NCBI RefSeq assembly: GCF_013114825.1
Contig: NZ_JAAVLX010000003.1
Span: 434,001 to 498,000 of the forward strand
Direction: 5' to 3'
Source of the DNA: Bradyrhizobium australiense
GTDB lineage: Bacteria; Pseudomonadota; Alphaproteobacteria; Rhizobiales; Xanthobacteraceae
DNA: 64,000 nucleotides
The translations under genes and the position numbers were made by a program. Shown in pieces: positions 28,364 to 38,031 of this stretch; position 1 is the first letter of the stretch, and every line of letters starts with the position of its first letter. Below the pieces are notes generated by a model that was not told the DNA's origin, ran no database searches, and saw nothing but the letters and a program-made list of their open reading frames with translations.

Positions 28364-31201
28364 ATGATCGGCGCGCTCGCCCGCAAATTTTTCGGCTCCG
28401 CCAACGACCGGCGGGTGAAGGGATATCAGTCCCGCGTCAACGCCATCAATGAGCTTGAGCCTGAGCTTGCGAAGCTCTCGGATGAGGCGCTGAAGGCCCG
28501 CACCATCGAATTCCGCCAGCAGCTCGCCGACGGCAAGACGCTCGACGACATCCTGGTTCCAGCCTTCGCCACCGTGCGCGAGGCCGCCAAGCGCACCCTC
28601 GGCCAGCGCCATTTCGACGTCCAGCTGATCGGCGGCATGGTGCTGCATGAGGGCGACATCGCCGAGATGAAGACCGGCGAAGGCAAGACGCTGGTGGCGA
28701 CGCTCGCGGTCTATCTCAACGCGCTCGCCGGCAAGGGCGTTCACGTCGTCACCGTCAACGACTACCTCGCCCGCCGCGATAGCGAATGGATGGGCCAGAT
28801 CTACAAATTCCTCGGGCTCACCGTCGGCGTGATCGTCCATGGCCTCGACGACGCCGAGCGCAAAGACGCCTATTCGCGCGACATCACTTACGGCACCAAC
28901 AACGAATACGGTTTCGATTATCTACGCGACAACATGAAGTACCGGCTGGAGGATATGGTCCAGCGCGGTCATTTCTACGCCATCGTTGACGAAGTCGACT
29001 CGATCCTGATCGACGAGGCGCGTACGCCGCTGATCATCTCCGGTCCGCTCGACGACCGCTCGGAATTCTACAACACCATCGACACCTTCTTCCCCAAGCT
29101 CGACAAGACCGATTACGAGGTCGACGAGAAGCAGCGCACGGTGACGCTGACCGAAGCCGGCATGGAGAAGATCGAGACGCTGCTGCGCGATGCCGGCCAG
29201 CTTAAGGGCGAGTCGCTCTACGACGTCGAGAACGTCTCGGTCGTGCACCACATCAACCAGGCGCTGCGGGCGCACTCGCTGTTCACCCGCGACAAGGACT
29301 ACATCGTCCGCGACGGCGAAGTCATCATCATCGACGAGTTCACCGGCCGCATGATGCCGGGACGGCGCTATTCGGAAGGTTTGCACCAGGCGCTCGAAGC
29401 CAAGGAGCACGTCCAGGTCCAGCCGGAAAACCAGACGCTGGCCTCGATCACCTTCCAGAACTATTTCCGGATGTACGAAAAGCTTGCGGGCATGACCGGT
29501 ACGGCCGCGACCGAAGCCGACGAATTGTTCGACATCTACAAGCTCGAGGTCGTGGAAATCCCGACCAACCTGCCGGTCGCGCGGCTCGACGAGGACGACG
29601 AGGTCTACCGCACCCAGACCGAGAAATACGCCGCGATCCTGGCCGAGATCGAGCGCGCCAATGCGCGGCTGCAGCCGGTGCTGGTCGGCACCGCCTCGAT
29701 CGAAAAGTCGGAAGTGCTGGCTGAATATCTGAAGAAGCACGGCTACAAGCAGATCGACTTCGGCAATGACGCCGCGCTGGAGAAGCTCTATGCCGCGGCG
29801 CGCGCCGGCAAGCCGGCAAAACTGTTTGCAGTGCTGAACGCGCGCTTCCACGAGCAGGAAGCCTATATCGTCGCCGAGGCCGGCGTGCCCGGCGCGATCA
29901 CGATCGCGACCAACATGGCCGGCCGCGGTACCGACATCAAGCTCGGCGGCTCGCTCGAGATGCGGATCCTTCAGGAGACCGCTGACATCACCGACGAGGC
30001 CGAGAAGGCCAAAAAGATCGAACAGATCAAGGCCGACATCGAGCGCTTCCGCGAGCTCGTGCTGAAGGCCGAGGAAGTGGTGGAGCTCGAGCCTGCCAAG
30101 GGCTCAAAGCCGGCCAAGACCGTGACCAAGCCCGGCGGGCTCTACATCATGGGCTCGGAGCGCCATGAATCCCGGCGCATCGACAACCAGCTCCGCGGCC
30201 GCTCTGGCCGCCAGGGCGACCCCGGACGCTCGAAATTCTTCCTGTCGCTGGAAGACGATCTGATGCGGATCTTCGGTTCCGACCGGCTCGACACCATGCT
30301 GCAGCGGCTTGGCCTGAAAGAGGGCGAGGCCATCATCCATCCCTGGATCAACAAGGCGCTGGAGAAGGCGCAGCAGAAGGTCGAGGCGCGCAACTTCGAT
30401 ATCCGCAAGAACCTGCTCAAGTTCGACAACGTCCAGAACGACCAGCGCAAGGTGATCTTCGACCAGCGCGTGGAGCTGATGAGGAGCGACAGCGTGGCCG
30501 AAATGGTCACGGACATGCGTCATGACTTCATCGACGACATCGTCGCCAAGCACGTGCCCGAGCACGCCTATGCCGAGCAGTGGGACGTCGCCGGCCTCAA
30601 GGAGGAATTGAAGCGAGTGCTTGACGTCGACCTGCCGGTTGATGAATGGGCCAAGGAAGAAGGCATTGCCGACGAGGAACTGCTGACGCGGATCGAGCAG
30701 CGCGTCGACGAGCACATGGCGGCCAAGGTCGCGCAATGGGGTCCCGACGTGATGCGCTACGTCGAAAAGACCATCCTGTTGCAGACGCTGGATCACCTCT
30801 GGCGCGAGCATCTGATCATGCTCGACCATCTGCGTCAGGTGATCGGTCTGCGCGGCTATGGCCAGCGCGATCCCTTGCAGGAATACAAGTCGGAAGCCTT
30901 CGGCCTGTATGAGGCAATGACCGCGCATCTGCGCGAGGCGGTGACGGCGCAATTGATGCGCGTCGAGATCGTGCCGCCGGAAGAGCAGCAGCCGGTGTTG
31001 CCGGCGATGGAGGCGCACAAGTTCGATCCCAACACAGGCGAGGATGAATTGGCCTTCGCTAACGCCTCGCTGGTGCCCCAGGCCCCGGCCGCCGATCGAG
31101 ATCCCAAGAATCCCGCAAGCTGGGGCAAGGTCGGCCGCAACGAGGATTGTCCCTGCGGAAGCGGCAAGAAGTACAAGCACTGCCATGGCAAGTATGCCTG
31201 A
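28364..31201 (+). CDS. secA: Preprotein translocase ATPase SecA
   Basis: SecA drives proteins through SecYEG with ATP. The 945-residue protein has Walker [13 protein letters not shown] (about 101-112), the [23 protein letters not shown]-like segment, the [14 protein letters not shown] and [10 protein letters not shown] motifs of the second ATPase half, and a C-terminal zinc motif [14 protein letters not shown] that binds SecB. The start at 28364 ([21 protein letters not shown]) fits the family. It is divergent from the parvulin foldase gene. Confidence 0.98.
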   Translation: MIGALARKFFGSANDRRVKGYQSRVNAINELEPELAKLSDEALKARTIEFRQQLADGKTLDDILVPAFATVREAAKRTLGQRHFDVQLIGGMVLHEGDIAEMKTGEGKTLVATLAVYLNALAGKGVHVVTVNDYLARRDSEWMGQIYKFLGLTVGVIVHGLDDAERKDAYSRDITYGTNNEYGFDYLRDNMKYRLEDMVQRGHFYAIVDEVDSILIDEARTPLIISGPLDDRSEFYNTIDTFFPKLDKTDYEVDEKQRTVTLTEAGMEKIETLLRDAGQLKGESLYDVENVSVVHHINQALRAHSLFTRDKDYIVRDGEVIIIDEFTGRMMPGRRYSEGLHQALEAKEHVQVQPENQTLASITFQNYFRMYEKLAGMTGTAATEADELFDIYKLEVVEIPTNLPVARLDEDDEVYRTQTEKYAAILAEIERANARLQPVLVGTASIEKSEVLAEYLKKHGYKQIDFGNDAALEKLYAAARAGKPAKLFAVLNARFHEQEAYIVAEAGVPGAITIATNMAGRGTDIKLGGSLEMRILQETADITDEAEKAKKIEQIKADIERFRELVLKAEEVVELEPAKGSKPAKTVTKPGGLYIMGSERHESRRIDNQLRGRSGRQGDPGRSKFFLSLEDDLMRIFGSDRLDTMLQRLGLKEGEAIIHPWINKALEKAQQKVEARNFDIRKNLLKFDNVQNDQRKVIFDQRVELMRSDSVAEMVTDMRHDFIDDIVAKHVPEHAYAEQWDVAGLKEELKRVLDVDLPVDEWAKEEGIADEELLTRIEQRVDEHMAAKVAQWGPDVMRYVEKTILLQTLDHLWREHLIMLDHLRQVIGLRGYGQRDPLQEYKSEAFGLYEAMTAHLREAVTAQLMRVEIVPPEEQQPVLPAMEAHKFDPNTGEDELAFANASLVPQAPAADRDPKNPASWGKVGRNEDCPCGSGKKYKHCHGKYA

Positions 31202-31806
31202 GCGAAAGTGCAGGCAATTGGGTCATCATCCGCGAAAGCGGATAGGCGGGGGTAGGCATAGCGTGCTTTCGTGCATGTCTACCGGATCGCTGCACAATCT
31301 TGCTCGCTGGAGACTCGCTTTGCTCGGCTCTCCCTGCGATCTTGATCGCGTCTCTCGATTACCATTCCGTTAGCGGACAGTGTTGTAGGTCCAAAGCCGT
31401 GCAAGGTGCTTGCGGTTGTTATGGATCAGTTCGCAATTTCCCATCCTTGGCTTTCTTTCTGGGAGGCTTAGCCCTTTGTGCCCTGCCCGGGTTGGTCGCG
31501 GCCGGGGGAGGTGCAGGGCCTTGGATGGGGTGCGCCGTGGTTGCTAGCGGTCTATCGCTTTTGCTTTTTGTGGTGCTTTATCAGCCGGGGATACTCACCG
31601 GCTAAGAGTTTTACCCGTCAGTTTGGGGACCCGTGCTCTTGGTCGTCTGCCTGAGTTGGTTATTCACCTGGGCATCCATTCGGGAACGGCGTCGACGAAT
31701 GTAACGCCGCCGGACGCGAGGAGAAAAATCGTTCGGCCCGCGACAACATTGATGCGTGGTGTGCCTCGCATGATCCAGGCTGCGTTTCCTGGCTTTTCGA
31801 AGTGTC
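31202..31806. other. 605-base gap after secA
   Basis: Only one weak small frame (31300-31605) is seen. Base composition is mixed and lower in GC than neighbours in places. I see no repeat family member or clear terminator. Confidence 0.4.
31300..31605 (+). CDS. Doubtful small membrane protein
   Basis: This open frame ends in two hydrophobic stretches, LAFFLGGLALCALPGLVAA and VVASGLSLLLFVVLYQPGI, that look like a pair of membrane helices with a Gly-rich turn. The first ~45 residues look random. The only starts are TTG at 31300 or GTG at 31399. Codon third positions are not strongly GC. It is listed because the hydrophobic half looks like real protein, but it may be chance. Confidence 0.25.
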   Translation: MLAGDSLCSALPAILIASLDYHSVSGQCCRSKAVQGACGCYGSVRNFPSLAFFLGGLALCALPGLVAAGGGAGPWMGCAVVASGLSLLLFVVLYQPGILTG

Positions 31807-33288
31807 TTACTTCACCGCCCCGAAGCGGCTGTCGAACGAATTCGTGGACATGATCGGTGCGGAGCCTGCGACCTGATTGTCCTTGGCGGCAGGGGTCGGA
31901 CTATCCGACACCGAGGGTTTCAGCGGCGGGCGGCTGGCGGCCGCGTGTTTGGCGTCGGGTTTCGCTGCCGTCGTCTTCGGCGCAGTGGCTTCGGGACGTG
32001 GTGGGTCGCTCCGCTTGGCCTCGCCCGCCTTCGGCTTGGACGGCGGCGTGCTGGCGGTCGCGTCGGCGGCGCCGCCGAGACCGACCTTGCGGGCGAGATT
32101 GGAGAAGAAGCCGTCATTCTGGGCGGTCGGCGCCGCATTGGCGACCCGCGTCGGTGCTGCGGCGGGGGCAGGGGCAGCAGCCGGCGCTGCGGCCAGCTTC
32201 GGCTGCTCGGGCGGACCCATCAGCAGGTTTTCGGACGGAGCTTTCGGCGGATTGACATGGGAGGGAATGGTGCCGGGGGCGCGCGCCATCAGCGACAGGC
32301 TTGAGCCGTCGCCGGCCTCCGAAAGGCCGGTGCTGCCTTCGGGCACGCGGGCGGCGAACACCTTGTGCATGCCGCCGTCGATGCCGGTGTTGATTCGGGC
32401 GACGGGAGTCCCCTTCGCGATCAGTTTGGCGGTTTCGGCAAGGTCGGTCGCCTGCTTCTCGCGCACGGCGTCCGCGATTTCATCTGATATCACATAGGCG
32501 GGGCATTTGGCCGACGCGTCGAACACCGGGTCCTTGGTCGCGTTCGGCGGTTTGACCGCGTCGAACACGTATTTCTTTTCGCAGAAATCGACCTTCGGCT
32601 CCTGCCGCGTCACTTCGAAATGATCATTGCCTTCCTTGATCATTTTCCAGAACGGCATGTTCGGATTGTTGCGGTGCTTGGCCATGTTGGCCGGCGTCAT
32701 CCGGAACGGATAGGCCTGCAACTGGAACGACTTCTGGCCGCCGAAGAAGGATTCGCGGCCCAGCGAATAGATTTCCGCGATCTGCTCGTCGGTCATCGCG
32801 TAGCAGCCGCGCGAGGAGCAGTCGCCATGCACCATCAACTGCGAGCCGGTACGTCCCAGCGCCTTATCGAACGCGTTGGGATAGCCGGTGTTGAAAGAGA
32901 GATAATAGGCGGATTGCGGGTTCATCTGCGCCGGCGAGATCGAGTAGAAGCCTTCCGGCGCCTGGCGATCGCCTTCGCGGATCTTGGGGCCGAGATCGCC
33001 CGACCAGCGGCAGATCGGATAGGTCTTCAAGAGCGCGAAGCGGCCGGAGCGATCCTGCTTCCAGATTTCCAGTTCGGCTTCCTGCTTGAACAGGCGGACC
33101 AGGATCGGCGACTGCAGATCCATGTCTTTCGCCGTCATGTCGGCGATCAGCTTTGGCGGGACCGGTTGATTGGCTTTGGCGTTGTTGGCCAGTGAAATAT
33201 CGTCGCTGTTGCAGCCGGCCATCAATACGCCGGCGCCCGCAAGGACAGCCGACGTGACGAGCGCGCGAACCAGCGAGCGGTTAATCAA
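31807..33288 (-). CDS. L,D-transpeptidase-family lipoprotein (YkuD/YafK-like)
   Basis: The 493-residue product has a lipoprotein signal (VLMAGC, lipidated Cys near residue 26). A YkuD-type catalytic domain has MVHGDCSSRGCYAMTDEQIAEIY (about 153-175), with the His and the Cys of the SxGC motif. This resembles murein L,D-transpeptidases or the related DpaA/YafK hydrolase. The last ~190 residues are Ala/Pro/Lys-rich, low-complexity and probably span periplasm or cell wall. Reaction direction is not certain. It lies downstream of accA on the same strand. Confidence 0.88.
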   Translation of the reverse strand: MINRSLVRALVTSAVLAGAGVLMAGCNSDDISLANNAKANQPVPPKLIADMTAKDMDLQSPILVRLFKQEAELEIWKQDRSGRFALLKTYPICRWSGDLGPKIREGDRQAPEGFYSISPAQMNPQSAYYLSFNTGYPNAFDKALGRTGSQLMVHGDCSSRGCYAMTDEQIAEIYSLGRESFFGGQKSFQLQAYPFRMTPANMAKHRNNPNMPFWKMIKEGNDHFEVTRQEPKVDFCEKKYVFDAVKPPNATKDPVFDASAKCPAYVISDEIADAVREKQATDLAETAKLIAKGTPVARINTGIDGGMHKVFAARVPEGSTGLSEAGDGSSLSLMARAPGTIPSHVNPPKAPSENLLMGPPEQPKLAAAPAAAPAPAAAPTRVANAAPTAQNDGFFSNLARKVGLGGAADATASTPPSKPKAGEAKRSDPPRPEATAPKTTAAKPDAKHAAASRPPLKPSVSDSPTPAAKDNQVAGSAPIMSTNSFDSRFGAVK

Positions 33289-33576
33289 AGGCTAAGCTCC
33301 ACACCCACCGGGCATTTTCGCACCCCAAATCACAGCGTCATGCCCTGAAGCCGTTGTCTAAAATCTTACCCATTGCCCCCCTGCGCCGCAACCCGAATGA
33401 GGCCGTCCAGCGGCTGCTGCGGCAGGCATGGTCAACAGAAACTAAAGACCGGGCTCGGGGCCTAATTGCGGCCGAATCAAGCGGCTCGCGAAAATAATGG
33501 CAGTTTAGAGGTCGTTAATGATTGTGGCGGGCAGGCCCGGGCGACCGCTCAAACGAGATCAGATACGGCGACGAAA

Positions 33577-34539
33577 TCAGCCGAGCTTGCGGCCGATATC
33601 GAGGAATTTCTGCCGCCGGTGCCGCCGGATGGCATCCGCATCGAGGTTGCGAAGGTCGTTGAAGGCCTCCGCAACGGCATCGCCCGTGGCCGAGATCATG
33701 GCGGCCGGATCGCGGTGGGCCCCGCCGGCAGGCTCTTTCAGGATCTGATCGATCACGCCGAAGCGCAGCATGTCCTGCGCGGTGATCTTCATGCTGGTGG
33801 CGGCTTCCTGCGCCTTGGTGCCGTCGCGCCACAGGATCGAGGAGGCCGCTTCCGGCGAGATCACGCTGTAGATCGCGTGTTCGAACATCAAAACCTTGTT
33901 CGCGGTGGTGATGGCGATGGCGCCGCCCGACATGCCTTCGCCGGTGATGATCGCGACATTGGGCACGCCGAGCGACAGGCAGGCATCGGTGGAGCGTGCG
34001 ATCGCTTCCGCCTGGCCGCGTTCCTCGGCGCCGATCCCGGGATAGGCGCCGGCGGAATCGACGATGGACAGCACGGGAATGCCGAAGCGATCGGCCATTT
34101 CCATCAGCCGGACGGCCTTGCGGTAACCTTCGGGACGCGCCATGCCGAAATTGTGCTTAATGCGGCCCTCGGTCGAGGCGCCCTTTTCCTGGCCGACCAC
34201 GCAGATGCTCTCGCCGCGGAAACGGCCGAAGCCACCCACCAGCGCCTCGTCCTCGGCGAATTTGCGGTCGCCCGCCATCGGCGTGAATTCTGATATCAGC
34301 GCGGTGACGAAGTCGGTGAAGTGCGGGCGCTGCGGATGGCGCGCCACCAGCGTCTTCTGCCACGGCGTCAAATTGGCGTAGAGGTCGGCCAGCGCCTGCT
34401 GCGCCTTGTCCTCGATGCGCGAAATCTCATCGCCGATGTCGCTGCCGGACGCCGCCAGCGCGCGCAATTCATCGACCTTGGCCTCGAGTTCGGCGACGGG
34501 TTTTTCAAAGTCGAGATAGCTGCGCATCTGATCCGGCAT
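33577..34539 (-). CDS. accA: Acetyl-CoA carboxylase carboxyltransferase subunit alpha
   Basis: AccA with AccD moves carboxyl from biotin to acetyl-CoA, making malonyl-CoA for fatty acid synthesis. The 320-residue protein shows SYLDFEKPVAELEAKVDELR, VGQEKGASTEGRIKHNFGMARPEGYRKAVRLM, DSAGAYPGIGAEERGQAEAIARS and EGMSGGAIAI, all strong AccA motifs. I prefer the ATG at 34539 over the adjacent TTG at 34542. A hairpin lies 20 bases upstream. It is codirectional with xerD, but repeat A5 lies between them. Confidence 0.97.
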   Translation of the reverse strand: MPDQMRSYLDFEKPVAELEAKVDELRALAASGSDIGDEISRIEDKAQQALADLYANLTPWQKTLVARHPQRPHFTDFVTALISEFTPMAGDRKFAEDEALVGGFGRFRGESICVVGQEKGASTEGRIKHNFGMARPEGYRKAVRLMEMADRFGIPVLSIVDSAGAYPGIGAEERGQAEAIARSTDACLSLGVPNVAIITGEGMSGGAIAITTANKVLMFEHAIYSVISPEAASSILWRDGTKAQEAATSMKITAQDMLRFGVIDQILKEPAGGAHRDPAAMISATGDAVAEAFNDLRNLDADAIRRHRRQKFLDIGRKLG

Positions 34540-34558
34540 CAAGGCAATATAGGTAACA

Positions 34559-34605
34559 ACGTGCTTTGTGGCGAAGCGGTTTCGATTCGCTCCAGGAAAG
34601 CACGT
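34559..34605 (-). promoter_or_regulatory. Hairpin in the accA leader
   Basis: Arms ACGTGCTTT (34559-34567) and AAAGCACGT (34597-34605) are perfect inverted copies, with inner GCGAA (34571-34575) and TTCGC (34586-34590) also complementary. It ends 20 bases before the accA ATG. It could be an operator dyad or an mRNA structure; the role is not known. Confidence 0.5.
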
Positions 34606-34738
34606 AGCTTCAATGATTTAGCGCGCATCTCGGTCCGGATGACCCGGTTTGCCGAAAGCGCGCCAAACAAGGCCGCGGGCGGGAAACGGCTCTTTCGGGG
34701 CAGATGGCGCGGAAGTCAAGGCGGCAAGTTCATCCAGC

Positions 34739-34860
34739 CGTCGTCCCCACGCACACGGGGACCCATAACCATGGGTATTTATGGTTAGAGAACGCTGGGG
34801 CTCCAGCGTATCTCATCTGGCTGGTCGGTGGTTATGGGTCCCTGCGTTCGCAGGGACGAC
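34739..34860. repeat. Repeat family A, copy A5
   Basis: The left hairpin GTCCCCACGCACACGGGGAC and the right GTCCCTGCGTTCGCAGGGAC face each other over a variable centre. It ends 10 bases before the xerD stop codon (xerD is on the minus strand). Confidence 0.88.
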
Positions 34861-34870
34861 AAGAGGATCC

Positions 34871-35845
34871 TTACTTCTCTGCCAGCGGATGCAGGTCGCG
34901 CACCAGGCTCTTCAGCCGCTCCTCGACCACATGGGTATAGATTTGCGTGGTCGAGATGTCGGTGTGGCCGAGCAGGGTCTGCACGATGCGCAGGTCGGCG
35001 CCATTGTGCAGCAGGTGGCTGGCAAAGGCGTGCCGCAGCACGTGCGGGGAGACCAGCCGCGGCGCGAGGCCTGATGCAGCCGCCAGTTCCTTCAAGTCGC
35101 GCGCAAAATGCTGCCGCGTCAGATGGCCGCTCTCGCCGAAGGAGGGAAACAACCACTTTGATGGGGCAGCGTTTTTCTTCTTCTCGGGCTTGAGCGCATC
35201 CATCGCGGCGAGATAATCGGCCATCGCCTGCCTTGAGGCTTCGTTGAGCGGCACCAGCCGCTCCTTGTTGCCCTTGCCGCGCACCATGATCATGCGGGCA
35301 TCGCGCCGCGCGGCCGACAGCGGCAAGGCCACCAGCTCGGAGACGCGCAGGCCCGTGGCGTAGAGCACTTCCAAAAGGCAATACAGCCGCATCGCGCGCA
35401 GCCGCTGCTGCGGCGAAGCGTTCTCGGCCGCGGTCAATTCCTTGGCCCGCGTCAGCATGCGGTCGACGTCCGCGATCGACAGCACTTTCGGCAGCCCGCG
35501 GCCACGTTTTGGACCTGATAGGATCGCGGCCGGATCGTCGATACGGATGCGCTCGTTGAGGAGGAAGCGGAACAGGTGCCGCATCGCCGACAGCCGCCGC
35601 GCCACGCTGGAGGATTTGAAGCCGCGGGTGTCGAGATCGGCGAGGTAGTCGCGCAGCACGTCGGTCCCGGCACGGGTAAAGTTCTGGCCGGCCTGCCCAA
35701 GAAATTCGGAAAAATCCGTAAGGTCGCGGCGATAGGCGTCGAGCGTATTGTTGCCCGCCCCCTGTTCCGCCGCGAGCATGTCGAGGAACAGATTGATCAG
35801 CTTCGTATCGGAGTTCGACTTGCTGGAACGCATTGAGCTCGACAT
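34871..35845 (-). CDS. xerD: Site-specific tyrosine recombinase XerD
   Basis: XerD with XerC resolves chromosome dimers at dif during division. The 324-residue protein has the SAM-like N-domain (about 12-100) and catalytic residues in order: Arg in ATGLRVSELVALP, Lys in RGKGNKERLVPL, His-x-x-Arg in HVLRHAFASHLL, His in LLGHTDISTTQIYTHV and the Tyr nucleophile there. Two starts, 35845 and 35833, are possible. The first lies inside a perfect inverted repeat. No phage or island genes accompany it, so it is the housekeeping enzyme. Confidence 0.93.
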   Translation of the reverse strand: MSSSMRSSKSNSDTKLINLFLDMLAAEQGAGNNTLDAYRRDLTDFSEFLGQAGQNFTRAGTDVLRDYLADLDTRGFKSSSVARRLSAMRHLFRFLLNERIRIDDPAAILSGPKRGRGLPKVLSIADVDRMLTRAKELTAAENASPQQRLRAMRLYCLLEVLYATGLRVSELVALPLSAARRDARMIMVRGKGNKERLVPLNEASRQAMADYLAAMDALKPEKKKNAAPSKWLFPSFGESGHLTRQHFARDLKELAAASGLAPRLVSPHVLRHAFASHLLHNGADLRIVQTLLGHTDISTTQIYTHVVEERLKSLVRDLHPLAEK

Positions 35846-35865
35846 CTCTTTAAAAGGGAGATGTC
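35841..35865 (-). promoter_or_regulatory. Inverted repeat over the xerD start
   Basis: GACATCTC (35841-35848) and GAGATGTC (35858-35865) are perfect eight-base inverted copies with nine bases between. The arm nearest the gene contains the ATG at 35843-35845, so an mRNA hairpin would hide that start. Confidence 0.45.
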
Positions 35866-35903
35866 TCCCGAATTCGCCTCATCCACAAATCAGACGATAG
35901 CGG

Positions 35904-36050
35904 CTATTTCTTGAGAAATCTGTCTGCGGGAATCGTAACCGTCATTTCACGGGGCTTCGGGTTGACGAAATTCGCCAGCGCGAAAATCACGCCATAGATC
36001 ACCCCGGCGATCACGCCGACGACGGTCAGAAAGCGGAACAAACTGGGCAT
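35904..36050 (-). CDS. Small single-pass membrane protein (48 residues)
   Basis: The frame from ATG at 36048-36050 to TAG at 35904-35906 encodes MPSLFRFLTVVGVIAGVIYG and a further 28 residues ending in a basic FLKK. One hydrophobic helix covers about residues 5-28, followed by a polar part with NPKPREMTVTIPADRF. Codon use is strongly GC at third positions, which supports real coding. It lies between xerD and aroK, on the xerD strand. I recall similar small hypothetical proteins in rhizobia at this site, but function is unknown. Confidence 0.75.
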   Translation of the reverse strand: MPSLFRFLTVVGVIAGVIYGVIFALANFVNPKPREMTVTIPADRFLKK

Positions 36051-36192
36051 ACGGGGCTCAAGGCGGCGAATTAACCAATGAAATCATCCAACATGTTCCC
36101 ATCCCCGTGGCAAGAGTCTCTGGCAACGGCGTCAGCCGGGGTAGTATAGGTGTCGCGGAGCGGTGGAAATCCGCGAAACCACAGGGTTTTTT

Positions 36193-36825
36193 ATGTCCGA
36201 GACCGTCGCACCGGCCCAGGCGAGCGCCCCTCAGGAGGCCGGCATCACGTCGGCGCTGGGAAGGCGTTCGGTCGTGCTGGTCGGGATGATGGGGGCCGGC
36301 AAGTCCACCATCGGCCGCCGGCTGGCGGCGCGGCTGGGCCTGCCGTTTCTCGACGCCGATATTGAGATAGAAGCGGCGGCCGGGATGTCGATCCCGGATA
36401 TTTTCGAAGCCCATGGCGAGCCGCATTTCCGGGACGGCGAGGCGCGGGTCATTGCGCGGCTGCTCGACAGCGGCCCGGCCGTGATCGCGACCGGCGGCGG
36501 CGCCTTCATGCGCGAGGAGACCCGCAACCGTATCCGCGACAAGGCGGTCTCGATCTGGCTCAAGGCGGATGTTGACATCATCATGAAGCGGGTGAAGCGC
36601 CGCGCCGACCGGCCGCTGCTGCAGACCGAGGATCCGGCCGCGACCGTCAGCCGTCTGCTCGAAGCGCGCGAGCCGGTCTATCGGACGGCCGACCTGACCA
36701 TCTTGTCTCGCGACGTGCCGCATGACCGCATTGTCGACGAATGTATCGAGGCCCTGCGCGCCCGGCTGTGTGCTGGCGCCGCAGCCGCCCAGCCAACAAC
36801 CGACGGGATGAACGTCACGCCATGA
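36193..36825 (+). CDS. aroK: Shikimate kinase
   Basis: AroK phosphorylates shikimate at O3 with ATP. The 210-residue product has an N-terminal extension of about 25 residues, then Walker A GMMGAGKSTIGRRLA. The shikimate-binding LPFLDADIEIEAAAGMSIPDIF and ATGGGAFMREETR and the lid region RRADRPLLQT follow. The start at 36193 is preferred, and the frame from 36163 adds ten residues without support. The stop overlaps the aroB start (ATGA), so translation is coupled. Confidence 0.96.
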   Translation: MSETVAPAQASAPQEAGITSALGRRSVVLVGMMGAGKSTIGRRLAARLGLPFLDADIEIEAAAGMSIPDIFEAHGEPHFRDGEARVIARLLDSGPAVIATGGGAFMREETRNRIRDKAVSIWLKADVDIIMKRVKRRADRPLLQTEDPAATVSRLLEAREPVYRTADLTILSRDVPHDRIVDECIEALRARLCAGAAAAQPTTDGMNVTP

Positions 36826-37964
36826 CCGCGCCGCTGAAACATTCCGCCGACATCACGGTCGACGTCGCCCTCGGTGACCGCGCCTATAACATCGTGATCG
36901 GCCGCGGCGTGCTTGATACGCTCGGCGCGCGCGTCGCTGCGCTGCGCCCCGGCGTGCGAACCGCCATCGTCACCGACCGCACCGTCGCAAAGCATTGGCT
37001 GGAGCAGACCGAGCGTTCGCTGGCGGAAGCCGGCATTCCGATCTCGCGCGTCATCGTCGAGGAGGGCGAGGGATCGAAAACCTATGCCGGTCTCGAAAAG
37101 GTCTCTGAAGCGCTGATCGCGGCGAAGATCGAGCGCAACGATCTGGTGATCGCGCTCGGCGGCGGCGTGGTCGGCGATCTCGCCGGCTTTGCGGCCGCGA
37201 TCCTGCGCCGCGGCGTCGATTTCGTGCAGGTGCCGACCTCGCTTTTGGCGCAGGTGGATTCCTCGGTCGGCGGCAAGACCGGCATCAATTCGCCGCAGGG
37301 CAAGAATCTGCTTGGCGCGTTTCATCAGCCGGTGCTGGTGATCGCCGATACGTCGGTATTGGATACGCTGTCGCCGCGCCAGTTCCGCGCCGGCTACGCC
37401 GAAGTCGCCAAATATGGCGTGCTCGGCGATGAAGCCTTTTTCACCTGGCTCGAAGCCAACCATGCCGACATCTTCTCCGGCGGCGCGGCGCGCGAGCACG
37501 CGATTGCAACTTCCTGCCGCGCCAAGGCCGCGATCGTCTCGCGCGACGAGCGCGAAAACGGCGAGCGCGCGTTGCTCAACCTCGGCCACACTTTCGGCCA
37601 TGCGCTGGAGACCGCGACCGGCTTTTCCGATCGCCTGTTCCACGGTGAAGGCGTTTCCATCGGCATGGTGCTGGCGGCGGAGTTTTCAGCGAAACTCGGC
37701 ATGATCTCCGAGGCCGACGCCAGCCGGGTCGAGCGCCATCTTGCTTCCGTCGGGCTCCCGACCCATTTGCAGGACATCGCGGGCTTTGCCCAGGAAGGGC
37801 TGGCCGATGCCGACGCCCTGATGGCGCTGATGGCGCAGGACAAGAAGGTCAAGCGCGGCAAGCTCACTTTCATCCTGCTGCAGGCGATCGGCCGCGCGGT
37901 GGTTGCAAACGACCTCGAGCCGGCGCTGGTTCGCGATTTCCTGCAACAGAAGTTGTCTGGATGA
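36822..37964 (+). CDS. aroB: 3-dehydroquinate synthase
   Basis: AroB converts DAHP to 3-dehydroquinate using NAD and a divalent metal. The 380-residue protein has EGEGSKTYAGLEKV, LGGGVVGDLAGFAAAILRRGVDFVQVPTSLLAQVDSSVGGKTGINSPQGKNLLGAFHQP, the metal ligand region RAGYAEVAKYG, and the His pair in LNLGHTFGHALE and FHGEGVSIGM. The start overlaps the end of aroK by four bases. Confidence 0.97.
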   Translation: MTAPLKHSADITVDVALGDRAYNIVIGRGVLDTLGARVAALRPGVRTAIVTDRTVAKHWLEQTERSLAEAGIPISRVIVEEGEGSKTYAGLEKVSEALIAAKIERNDLVIALGGGVVGDLAGFAAAILRRGVDFVQVPTSLLAQVDSSVGGKTGINSPQGKNLLGAFHQPVLVIADTSVLDTLSPRQFRAGYAEVAKYGVLGDEAFFTWLEANHADIFSGGAAREHAIATSCRAKAAIVSRDERENGERALLNLGHTFGHALETATGFSDRLFHGEGVSIGMVLAAEFSAKLGMISEADASRVERHLASVGLPTHLQDIAGFAQEGLADADALMALMAQDKKVKRGKLTFILLQAIGRAVVANDLEPALVRDFLQQKLSG

Positions 37965-38031
37965 GAACGGAATTGTCGGGGCGCGGCTTGACGCAAGCGT
38001 CGCGTGGGGCCGGGGCCGTCACGAGGAATAT

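Larger units (their letters stand above)
34540..34870. other. xerD-accA gap (331 bases)
   Basis: No gene is seen. It holds repeat A5 and the accA leader hairpin described separately. Confidence 0.5.

Noticed and set aside
31623-31853. 76-residue plus-strand frame after secA
   Set aside because: No hydrophobic or family-like features; overlaps the end of the lipoprotein gene on the other strand.
34871-35845. Integrase of a mobile element
   Set aside because: Sequence is that of XerD, and no att site, phage gene or island gene is next to it.
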